From: an uncultured Bacteroidales bacterium
Lineage (GTDB): Bacteria; Bacteroidota; Bacteroidia; Bacteroidales; FEN-979
Direction: 5' to 3'
Assembly: GCA_903845055.1 (NCBI GenBank)
Contig: CAIMWF010000004.1
Span: forward strand, 1-33,475
DNA: 33,475 nucleotides
The notes beneath the pieces were generated by a model, which had not been told where the DNA came from, did no database searches, and saw only the letters and a program-made list of their open reading frames with translations. Both the position numbers and the translations under genes were made by a program. Below, piece after piece: positions 16,871-24,479 of the stretch (position 1 is its first letter; each line of letters begins with the position of its first letter).

Positions 16871-18649
16871 TTGAAGAAGAAATTTTCCGCCGGCAACTGG
16901 TTCTTTTATCTGCTGTTCTGCACCTCGCTGGTGCTTACCTGGTTTTTCCACAAGGATGCCGGCCGCTTTAACGACCGGGGCGAACTCTGGTCCGACCGGG
17001 CGGGTTACTATATATACCTGCCGGCCACCTTCTTTTACCATTTCGACACGCGCCGGATGCCCGCCGACCTCGACATCGTCACCGGTGGCGGGTTCAGCAT
17101 CGATACCGTTAAAAACAAACTCGACACGAAGTACACCTGCGGTGTTGCCCTGATGGTCGCCCCCTTTTTTTTCACGGCGGGACTGGTCTCGCGCCTCTGC
17201 GGTTTTGACGATGAAAACGGCTTTTCCATGCTATACATGCGCTTCATGGGGCTGGCCGCGGTTGTCTACCTGCTGCTCGGGTTATGGTTCCTGAAAAAAT
17301 TCCTCTGCTTTTATTATGATCCGCTGACCTGCTATGCGGTTATCACCCTGATTTTTCTTGGCACCAACCTCTTTTTTTATGCGCTCATCGACGGGATGAT
17401 GTCGCATGTCTTTTCTTTTTTCCTCTTTTCGCTGTTCCTGTATGCCCTCAAAAGATACCTGCTGCTGCCGGCCCGTTCCTGGTTCATGCTGCTGTCCTTC
17501 CTCCTTGCACTTTCCATCCTCATCCGGCCGACGAACATCATCCTTGGGTTCCTCTTTTTCACCTGGGATGCAACCGGTACTGCCGAATGGACCCGCCGGC
17601 TGAAGCAACTCCTGAAACCATCGCATCTCTTTTTTTTCCTGGCCGTCCTCTTTGTCCTGTTCCTGCCGCAGCTTGTTTACTGGAAGTACCTTTCGGGACA
17701 CTGGCTTCATTTTTCATACCAGGGCGAAGGATTCACCAACTGGCGCCACCCGAAGTTTGCGGCCGTTCTCTTCTCACCCGTCAACGGACTGTTCCCATAC
17801 ACCCCGGTGGCATTGCTCTTCGTGGCGGGCATGTTCATGATGCTCTACAGGAAGGCGCGCAACGGCCTGTCGGCGGCAACCATGTTCGTGCTGGTTACCA
17901 TTACCTGCGCCACCTGGAAAATGTGGTATTTCGGGTGCAGCTTCGGGCAAAGATCATACATTGAATACTATGCGATCATGGCCGTACCGTTCGGCTATTT
18001 TATCAACCATGTTTTTACAAGGCGGAATTTCATTGCCACGACCGCTCTCTTTTTTGTTTTATTCCTGTTCATTTATGTAAACCTCAGGTTTACCGTTGCC
18101 GGCTACAGGTATGAGCGTTGTTATTACGGCTCCACCTGGGACTGGGACCACTTTTACCATACCCTGGGGAAGACGGGAATCCTGGCTGCCGACTGCCGGA
18201 CCACCACCTTTGAAAACGATTTTGAGAACATGGCCATCCTGCCGGTGGTGAGGCCTTCGCAGGTGTTCACCCGTTCGGGGCAATACAGCGTCGCAGCCGA
18301 TAAAAAGGTGGAAGAGACCCCCTTGTTTTCAACCCGGCTCGATGAACTGGGTTATCCCTACCCGAAAAGGATCGGGGTGGAGGTATGGATGCTGAAACCA
18401 GGGAGCAGGCCTACCGGCGCATCGCTGGGCTACAGCCTGAACAACGGGGCAAAAGTCCTTTTCAGCGAGGAACAACCGGTCGACAGCCTGGTGCGGGCCC
18501 CGCTGACCTGGGCGAGGGTATACAAAACCTTCATCGTGCCCGATGTCAACGATTCGTCGCTGCAGATCAGGATTTTTATAAAAAATCCGAAACATGCCCT
18601 GCTGTTCGCCGACGACCTGTTGGTGCGGTACCGGTATAGCTGGAATTGA
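16871..18649 (+). CDS. GT-C-type membrane glycosyltransferase with C-terminal beta-sandwich domain (paralogue 2)
   Basis: This 592-aa protein is a full-length paralogue of the one at 12780. The extracytoplasmic loop after the first membrane segment has SDRAGYYIYLPATFFYHFD, with Asp42 as the likely catalytic acid. Later shared blocks are TCGVALMVAPFF, FLGTNLFFYALIDGMMSHVFSF, LIRPTN, FSPVNGLFPYTP and FGCSFGQRSYIEYYA. The C-terminal domain (449-592) starts NDFEN and ends near FADDLLVRY but is more diverged in its middle. The start is TTG at 16871, followed by AAGAAGAAA as in the ATG-started paralogue; no in-frame ATG lies nearby. A six-codon frame beginning with ATG at 16854 ends at TGA 16872-16874, overlapping this TTG. 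That could be coupling, chance, or a one-base sequencing error near the start. Confidence 0.76.
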   Translation: MKKKFSAGNWFFYLLFCTSLVLTWFFHKDAGRFNDRGELWSDRAGYYIYLPATFFYHFDTRRMPADLDIVTGGGFSIDTVKNKLDTKYTCGVALMVAPFFFTAGLVSRLCGFDDENGFSMLYMRFMGLAAVVYLLLGLWFLKKFLCFYYDPLTCYAVITLIFLGTNLFFYALIDGMMSHVFSFFLFSLFLYALKRYLLLPARSWFMLLSFLLALSILIRPTNIILGFLFFTWDATGTAEWTRRLKQLLKPSHLFFFLAVLFVLFLPQLVYWKYLSGHWLHFSYQGEGFTNWRHPKFAAVLFSPVNGLFPYTPVALLFVAGMFMMLYRKARNGLSAATMFVLVTITCATWKMWYFGCSFGQRSYIEYYAIMAVPFGYFINHVFTRRNFIATTALFFVLFLFIYVNLRFTVAGYRYERCYYGSTWDWDHFYHTLGKTGILAADCRTTTFENDFENMAILPVVRPSQVFTRSGQYSVAADKKVEETPLFSTRLDELGYPYPKRIGVEVWMLKPGSRPTGASLGYSLNNGAKVLFSEEQPVDSLVRAPLTWARVYKTFIVPDVNDSSLQIRIFIKNPKHALLFADDLLVRYRYSWN

Positions 18650-18713
18650 TACAGATTTGCATGGTGGCTGCCGATTGGCCTCAGAAGGTTCATGAGATCA
18701 CAAACTTGCCCGT

Positions 18714-20279
18714 ATGGATATACACAGGATCATCCAGTCCCAGTTTTCAACGCTCCAGCTCTGCTGGATCTTCTGTGCCTTTGGCTTCGCCATTTTCAGC
18801 ATTGTTTTATTCCTGAAGGACAGGCAGGGCATGAGCATTCTCTTCCTGTTTATTGCAGGGCTGATCCTGCGGTTGGTGGTTGCCGGGCTTGATCCCTTCC
18901 TGTGGACCTGGGACGAGCAATACCATGCGCTCGTGGCCAGGAACATGATGACCCACCCCTTCAAACCCATGCTCGTGAGCAACCCCTTGCTGGAATATGA
19001 TTTCAGGAACTGGCAGGCGAACCATGTGTGGGTACACAAACAACCCTTTTTCCTCTGGCAGATCGCCCTCTTTTTCAGGATGTTCGGCACCAGTGAGTTC
19101 GTGCTACGGCTGCCTACGGCCATCATGATGTCGCTGATGATCCCGCTGATCTGGCGCACCGGCAGGCTGACAAGCACGGCGGCTACTGCCTGGTATGCCG
19201 CTTTCCTCTACACCTTCACTTACTATTTTGTACAGATCGCTTCGGGTTCCATCGCCACCGACCACAACGACAGCGCCTTCATCTTCTTTGTCGGGCTCAG
19301 CATCTGGGCCTGGGCTGAGTATACCAGCTCGAAAGGGCGCCGCTGGCTCCTGCTCATCGGCCTGTTTGCGGGAATTGCCGTCCTCAACAAATGGGTCGCG
19401 GGGTTGCTTGTTTATTCCGGCTGGCTGATGGCCATCCTGGTGGCCAGTCCGGGGAAGGAATGGTTGCCTGCATTGAAGGCGATGGCGATTTCGGTGGGGG
19501 TCACCCTGCTGGCCGTTTTGCCCTGGGAACTCTTTATCCTGCATGCCTATCCTGCCGAAAGCCGGTTTGAACTCCTGGGTTACAGCAGGCATGTTCTGGA
19601 GACGCTTGAACACAATGGCGGCAACAGCCATTTTTATTTTGACCGGCTGGAAATGCAATATGGCGGCATCCTCGCGACTTTCCTGATCGTCCCGGGGCTT
19701 TTTATTCTTTTTCGTTCCATGAAGAACCGAACCCATCGGGTCGGGCTTATCACCTGCCTGGCAGGCACGTACCTGTTCTTTTCGTTTATCCCGACCAAGA
19801 TGGATATGTTCTGCCTGATCGTTTGCCCGGTCATCTTCCTCGGGCTGGGGGCTTTGATCGACTGGCTGGCGGGCCAGCTCCGCCAACGTGTCGCAGCCCG
19901 CGCCGTATTCTGGATTCTCTTTTTCCTGCTGGGATTCCTGGCCTGGGATACCCTGAACATCAACAAGATCGACGTGCTGCATTCGGATAAATTCGAACAC
20001 TGGAAATTCAGGAACCTCGAAGCCATCATCGACCGGCAGGCCATCGCGAAGCTGCCTTCGAAGGATTACGTGGTGTTCAACTGCAGCGGGAACAATGCCA
20101 TCATGTTCATGTTTTACTCGGGAACCACGGCATACGGAAACTATCCGGATCCCGCGCAGTACAGGGAACTAAAGGAAAAAGGAGTAAAAATCGCCACCTT
20201 CTCCGATGAAAACATCCCGGTTTACCTGAAGGAGGATCCTGCCGTAATCAGGATATTTATGAAGCCACTCTATTATTGA
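18714..20279 (+). CDS. GT39 (ArnT/PMT-like) membrane glycosyltransferase
   Basis: The protein is 521 aa with about 11-12 membrane segments. It is the clearest PMT_2/ArnT-like member here: after the second hydrophobic segment comes LWTWDEQYHALVARNMM with Asp67-Glu68, then HKQPFFLWQIALFF (compare HKPPLYFW in ArnT relatives) and EFVLRLPTAIMM. A second loop has ATDHNDSAFIFF. These enzymes transfer a sugar from a polyprenyl-phosphate donor to a lipid, protein or glycan acceptor on the outer side of the inner membrane. The C-terminal 110 residues are soluble and do not carry the beta-sandwich domain. It begins 64 bases after the previous gene; no clear promoter was seen in that gap. Confidence 0.84.
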   Translation: MDIHRIIQSQFSTLQLCWIFCAFGFAIFSIVLFLKDRQGMSILFLFIAGLILRLVVAGLDPFLWTWDEQYHALVARNMMTHPFKPMLVSNPLLEYDFRNWQANHVWVHKQPFFLWQIALFFRMFGTSEFVLRLPTAIMMSLMIPLIWRTGRLTSTAATAWYAAFLYTFTYYFVQIASGSIATDHNDSAFIFFVGLSIWAWAEYTSSKGRRWLLLIGLFAGIAVLNKWVAGLLVYSGWLMAILVASPGKEWLPALKAMAISVGVTLLAVLPWELFILHAYPAESRFELLGYSRHVLETLEHNGGNSHFYFDRLEMQYGGILATFLIVPGLFILFRSMKNRTHRVGLITCLAGTYLFFSFIPTKMDMFCLIVCPVIFLGLGALIDWLAGQLRQRVAARAVFWILFFLLGFLAWDTLNINKIDVLHSDKFEHWKFRNLEAIIDRQAIAKLPSKDYVVFNCSGNNAIMFMFYSGTTAYGNYPDPAQYRELKEKGVKIATFSDENIPVYLKEDPAVIRIFMKPLYY

Positions 20280-20356
20280 CCGCCATTTCATTCTTCCTCT
20301 GTTGAACCGGAGAATGCAGATTGAAACGATTGGGGAATCAGGTAATTTTTTTCTGC

Positions 20357-20364
20357 TAACTTTG
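20357..20364 (+). promoter_or_regulatory. Predicted -7 element (TAACTTTG) for the SGNH-MBOAT-SGNH operon
   Basis: This is a perfect TAnnTTTG match in the 134-base gap 20280-20413, 49 bases before the ATG at 20414. An in-frame TTG at 20369 lies only 4 bases after the element and is therefore an unlikely start. Confidence 0.5.
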
Positions 20365-20413
20365 CCTTTTGATTGGGTTCCCGGTAATAATTTCAGCCAT
20401 AACAGATTGTCAG

Positions 20414-21712
20414 ATGACGAGGATTAAAAGCACTCTCCTTTTTATTGTTCTTGCCGTGCTTGTTTTCCCAGCCTTACAAAAGTGCTTCCATTTCATCACC
20501 CCGGCCCCCCTCGAAGGCTATTTCCAGCCGAGTCCCAGGCCCGATTTCTCGCTGGCCTCCCTGTGCTCGGGTGAGTTCCAGCAAACCATGTCCCCGCACA
20601 TCGAGCGTACCACCGGGTTTCACGAAAATTTCGTGAGGATCTTCAACCAGGCCGATTTCACCTTCTTTTCGATACCCCACGCGGCAAAGATCATCATCGG
20701 CAAAAACAACCTGCTCCAGGCCGACTCGCATGTGGATGCATACCTCGGCCGGGATTTTGCCGGGAAGCGCTTCCTCGACGACAAGATCGAGCGGATCAGA
20801 TACCTGCAGGACTACCTCCGGCAGGAGAAGGGCATCCTGCTGCTGGTGGTTCTTGCCCCCGGCAAGGGATTTTATTACCCCGAAAGCATTCCCGCGAGGT
20901 ACCTGGAACGAAAAAAAAGCACCACCAACCAGGATTATTTTGCCTCCGGGCTCGAAAAGAACGGCATCAACCTGATCGATTTCAACCGGTGGTTTCTCGG
21001 CATGAAGGATACCTCGCGTCATGTCCTTTACCCGAAAACGGGGATCCACTGGAGCACCTTTGGCGCCACTCTTTGTGCCGACTCGCTGATCCGCTACCTT
21101 GAATCGGCGCTTCACCGCAGGCTCCCGCATCCAGGGGTCGAAAAGTGGGTCACCATGCAACGGGCCGATAAGGAGGACGACGATATGGACCGCGTGCTGA
21201 ACCTCCTCTGGAAGATCCCGGTCCCGCCGATGACCTACCCGGTATTCAGGTTCAATGCGGCGGATACCACCCGGAAACCGGCAGTCCTGTTCATCAGCGA
21301 CAGCTTTTACTGGAACTGGCAGCACACCGGCATCATCCGCAACACTTTCAGCCGCGGGGATATGTGGTATTACGACAAGGAGGTTTATCCCGCCCCGGCC
21401 GGAGGTCCGCTCAATACCGCGGAGGTCGGTCTCGACAGTGCCATCAGCCGGCAGGAGGTGGTCATCCTGATGCAGACCAATGCCGGTTACGGGAACATCG
21501 GGTACGGGTTCGTCGACCGGGCCTACGAATACTATTACCGGGGCATGACGCCTGTAAAACGGATCGAGGCGAACTACCGGGCCAACCCGGCATTGATGGA
21601 TATCATGAGGAAAAAGGCGGCGGATCAGCACCTCCCCGTTGAGTCTGTTTTGTACACCGATGCGGTTTTTCTCTACAATACCGAACTGAAACGTCTTTCA
21701 AAATACAATTAG
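20414..21712 (+). CDS. AlgX/AlgJ-like SGNH-fold protein A, probable O-acetylation partner
   Basis: The protein is 432 aa. A single N-terminal membrane segment (about residues 5-22) anchors a periplasmic domain. Signature blocks of the AlgX/AlgJ group are present: EFQQTMSPHIERTTGFHENF (start of the domain), TGIHWSTFG with His212, and LFISDSFYWNW with the likely nucleophile Ser297. The Asp usually two residues before the His is Gly210 here. The C-terminal ~40 residues carry a motif (KKAADQHLPVESVLYTDAV) shared with two other proteins in the window. In the known alginate systems such proteins take an acyl group passed by the MBOAT protein and put it on the glycan. The MBOAT gene begins 2 bases downstream. 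The start is supported by MTRIKSTLLF matching MRIKRTLLF of protein B. Confidence 0.78.
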   Translation: MTRIKSTLLFIVLAVLVFPALQKCFHFITPAPLEGYFQPSPRPDFSLASLCSGEFQQTMSPHIERTTGFHENFVRIFNQADFTFFSIPHAAKIIIGKNNLLQADSHVDAYLGRDFAGKRFLDDKIERIRYLQDYLRQEKGILLLVVLAPGKGFYYPESIPARYLERKKSTTNQDYFASGLEKNGINLIDFNRWFLGMKDTSRHVLYPKTGIHWSTFGATLCADSLIRYLESALHRRLPHPGVEKWVTMQRADKEDDDMDRVLNLLWKIPVPPMTYPVFRFNAADTTRKPAVLFISDSFYWNWQHTGIIRNTFSRGDMWYYDKEVYPAPAGGPLNTAEVGLDSAISRQEVVILMQTNAGYGNIGYGFVDRAYEYYYRGMTPVKRIEANYRANPALMDIMRKKAADQHLPVESVLYTDAVFLYNTELKRLSKYN

Positions 21713-21714
21713 CC

Positions 21715-23172
21715 ATGGTTTTCAACAGCAGTTTATTTTTACTTTATTTCCTGCCCTGTTTCCTGATTCTCTATTACCTGGCCGGGCGGCGGTTCAACAA
21801 CTGGGTGCTGCTCCTGGCCAGCATCGGTTTTTATGCATGGGGGGCTCCGAAATTTCTCTTTTTCCTGATGGCCTCGGTGTTGGCCGATTTCGTGGTTGTC
21901 GGGCAGATGAGCCGGCGGGAGGGTTCCGCGCGCCGGCGGCTGTTCTGGCTGTCGGTCATGCTGAATCTTGCGTTGCTGCTCTATTTCAAATACATGAATT
22001 TCTTCGCCGACCAGTTCCAGGCGATCCTCGGCCTCATCGGGTCGAAACCTGCGGTATGGACCCGGATCGCCCTGCCGCTGGGAATATCCTTCATCACCTT
22101 CCAGAAACTCTCCTATACCCTCGAAGTCCATAAAAAGCGGCAGCCTGTTTTCCGGAAACTGCAGGATTATGCCCTGTACATCTTTATGTTCCCGCAATTG
22201 CTTTCAGGCCCGATCGTCCGGCCCGGGCAGATTTCCGGCCAGATCACCGACCGCTCTGGGCAGGATAACATTGACGCGCGTCTCACCGGGTTTTACCGTT
22301 TCATCATCGGGTTGTCCAAGAAGGTGCTCATCGCCGACGTGCTCGGGGTCACCGTGAACGAGATCTTTGCCCTCTCGCCGGCCGAACTTTCCAGCGGCAT
22401 CACCTGGATAGGGGCCATTGCATACACCTTCCAGATCTACTTTGACTTCTCCGGATATACCGACATGGCCATCGGCCTTGCCCGCATGCTGGGTTTCCGC
22501 TTGCCCGAAAACTTCAACTCCCCTTATGTCTCGCAAAGCATCACCGAATTCTGGCGGCGCTGGCACATGACCCTTTCATTCTGGTTCCGCGATTACATCT
22601 TCCTGCCACTGGCTTACGCCACTTCGCGGAAACTGCCCAAAGAACGCTACATCGGCCTGCGCGCCGATAAGGTGATCTACCTCGTCGCCACCACCGTGAC
22701 CTTCCTGTTGTGCGGCTTCTGGCATGGTGCGGCATGGACCTTCGTGATCTGGGGTGCCTACATGGGTCTGTTCCTCATCATCGACCGTCTCTTCCTGATC
22801 AAATATCTGAAAAAGGCAGGAAGGATCCCCTCTGTAGCGATCACCTTCTTTTTGCTGATGATCGGGTGGCTTATCTTCAGGTCGCAGACCCTGTCCGATG
22901 CCTGGTTCCTGATCAAACGGCTGTTCCTTTTCCTGCCGGGCGACAACATGGTTTGGCTCAACCCGAAATTCTGGACCATGCTGGTGCTGGCCATCATCTT
23001 CTCTTTCTGGGGCGGTTCAAGGAAAGTTGAAACTTGGATCGGGAAACTCTATGACAACCCCGGCAACTTCCTGATGTTCACCTCCACCGTCATGGCCCTG
23101 ATGCTGTTTATCCTGTGCGAAGCGACCATCACCTCTTCGGGGTTCAACCCCTTCATTTATTTCAGGTTCTGA
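21715..23172 (+). CDS. MBOAT-family membrane O-acyltransferase (AlgI/DltB-like)
   Basis: The protein is 485 aa with about 11 membrane segments, the normal AlgI size. The start MVFNSSLFLLYFLP and the block LLLASIGFYAWGAP are typical. Conserved core blocks are FQIYFDFSGYTDMAIGLARM, then SITEFWRRWHMTLSFWFRDY with His284, then CGFWHGAAWTFVIWG with His337, the putative catalytic histidine of MBOAT enzymes. AlgI-like proteins move acyl groups (usually acetyl) across the inner membrane to a periplasmic SGNH partner. It lies between two such partners with gaps of 2 and 4 bases, so the three genes surely form one operon. No alginate or teichoic acid genes are present, so the acceptor here is likely a product of the neighbouring glycosyltransferases. 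Confidence 0.93.
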   Translation: MVFNSSLFLLYFLPCFLILYYLAGRRFNNWVLLLASIGFYAWGAPKFLFFLMASVLADFVVVGQMSRREGSARRRLFWLSVMLNLALLLYFKYMNFFADQFQAILGLIGSKPAVWTRIALPLGISFITFQKLSYTLEVHKKRQPVFRKLQDYALYIFMFPQLLSGPIVRPGQISGQITDRSGQDNIDARLTGFYRFIIGLSKKVLIADVLGVTVNEIFALSPAELSSGITWIGAIAYTFQIYFDFSGYTDMAIGLARMLGFRLPENFNSPYVSQSITEFWRRWHMTLSFWFRDYIFLPLAYATSRKLPKERYIGLRADKVIYLVATTVTFLLCGFWHGAAWTFVIWGAYMGLFLIIDRLFLIKYLKKAGRIPSVAITFFLLMIGWLIFRSQTLSDAWFLIKRLFLFLPGDNMVWLNPKFWTMLVLAIIFSFWGGSRKVETWIGKLYDNPGNFLMFTSTVMALMLFILCEATITSSGFNPFIYFRF

Positions 23173-23176
23173 CCCG

Positions 23177-24463
23177 ATGCGGATAAAGCGGACCCTCCTG
23201 TTCGTCATCCTGTTGCTGCTGGTTCTGCCTGCAGTGCAGAAACGGTTCCACCCGGTTTCGTCCAGACCACTGAACGGGGTGTTCGCCAATGCCGCCAAAC
23301 CTGTTTTTTCATGTTCAGCCTGGATGACCGGGCAATTCCAGGATGCCTGTACACGTTACCTGGAGGATCATACAGGTTTCCGACCCGACCTGGTGAGATT
23401 GTACAACCAGGTGGATTTCAGTTTTTTCTCACTTCCCCACGCCGAAAGGGTGGTGATCGGGAAAAACCATGAACTGTTTGCCAGCGGGTACATCAGGGGT
23501 TACCTGGGGCAGGATTTTCCCGGGAACCGTTACATTGACGAAAAGGTGAAGATGCTCCGCTATCTGCAGGAATACCTGTGGAAAGAAAAGCACATTTTCG
23601 TGGTGGTGGTGATCCCGCCCGACAAAGGCTCATTTTACCCCGAATGCATCCCCGGCAGGTTCCTGAAGGTAAAACGGCACCAGGCAGCCCGCGATTATTT
23701 CCTCCAGAAAGCAGGGAAGGCGGGAATCAACATCCTCGATTTCAACTCCTGGTTCCTGGCCATGAAGGACACTTCACCTTACCGGCTGATCCCCACGACG
23801 GGGGTTCACTGGAGCGAATACGGCGCCTGGCTGTCGGCCGACTCGGCCACCCGGTATCTTGAGCGGATGACCGGTTGCACCATGCCCCGGATGGTGCTTG
23901 ATTCGGTTGTAACCTCCACGCATCCCCGCCACAAGGACGACGATATCAATAAAACCATGAACCTGGTATGGAACGCTCCGCATGCCAGGCTGGCCTACCC
24001 GGCTTTCCATTTCGTGTCCGGTAAGACCATGTCAAAACCCTCGGCGCTTTTCGTGGCCGACAGCTTTTTCTGGGGGTGGTGGGATCAGCCCATCATCCAG
24101 AATCTCTTCAGGAACCCGGAGATCTGGTATTACGACCAGGAGATCTACCCCGAAAGTTTTACCAGGACGAAGCACACGTGGGAGGCCGGCCTCAGGGAGA
24201 CGGTAGAACGGCAGGACATCATCGTTCTGCTGCAGGTAGGAGCAGGCGGCGGGAATCCCGGGTCGGGGATCATCGACCGCCTTTTCGCCGAATTTGATAC
24301 TTCGGCGGGCAACCCGATCAGGAAGATTGAACGGACCATGCTTTCGGATACAGCATGGCTTGCAGCAGAAAAGCGTAAATCGGCCGAACGGAACCTGCCC
24401 CTGCCTGTGATGATGCGCAGCGATGCGATCAGCCTCTTCAATGATGACTTAAAAAGAAAATAA
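23177..24463 (+). CDS. AlgX/AlgJ-like SGNH-fold protein B, probable O-acetylation partner
   Basis: The protein is 428 aa and a paralogue of protein A along its whole length. It has an N-terminal membrane anchor (residues 4-20), QFQDACTRYLEDHTGFRPDL, IDEKVKMLRYLQEYL, TGVHWSEYG with His211, and LFVADSFFWGWW with Ser296 as likely nucleophile. Gly209 replaces the Asp expected two residues before the His. The C-terminal motif is present once (KRKSAERNLPLPVMMRSDAI), though its Lys-Ala pair has become Lys-Ser. It starts 4 bases after the MBOAT stop and ends 16 bases before the next membrane protein. Whether A and B act on different acceptors, as AlgJ and AlgX do in alginate acetylation, is an open inference. 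Confidence 0.78.
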   Translation: MRIKRTLLFVILLLLVLPAVQKRFHPVSSRPLNGVFANAAKPVFSCSAWMTGQFQDACTRYLEDHTGFRPDLVRLYNQVDFSFFSLPHAERVVIGKNHELFASGYIRGYLGQDFPGNRYIDEKVKMLRYLQEYLWKEKHIFVVVVIPPDKGSFYPECIPGRFLKVKRHQAARDYFLQKAGKAGINILDFNSWFLAMKDTSPYRLIPTTGVHWSEYGAWLSADSATRYLERMTGCTMPRMVLDSVVTSTHPRHKDDDINKTMNLVWNAPHARLAYPAFHFVSGKTMSKPSALFVADSFFWGWWDQPIIQNLFRNPEIWYYDQEIYPESFTRTKHTWEAGLRETVERQDIIVLLQVGAGGGNPGSGIIDRLFAEFDTSAGNPIRKIERTMLSDTAWLAAEKRKSAERNLPLPVMMRSDAISLFNDDLKRK

Positions 24464-24479
24464 ACAAATAAAACCCGGT

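Noticed and set aside
20369-20413. TTG start for SGNH protein A
   Set aside because: It lies only 4 bases after the -7 element, and the extra residues have no counterpart in protein B, whose start aligns with ATG 20414.
20474-21631. A 385-codon minus-strand open frame
   Set aside because: It lies wholly within SGNH protein A and has no motif or start context; the plus-strand protein has clear family blocks and a paralogue.
20414-24463. Reading the MBOAT-SGNH operon as alginate acetylation genes
   Set aside because: No alginate polymerase, epimerase or lyase genes are present; only the acylation machinery is shared, so no alg gene symbols were assigned.
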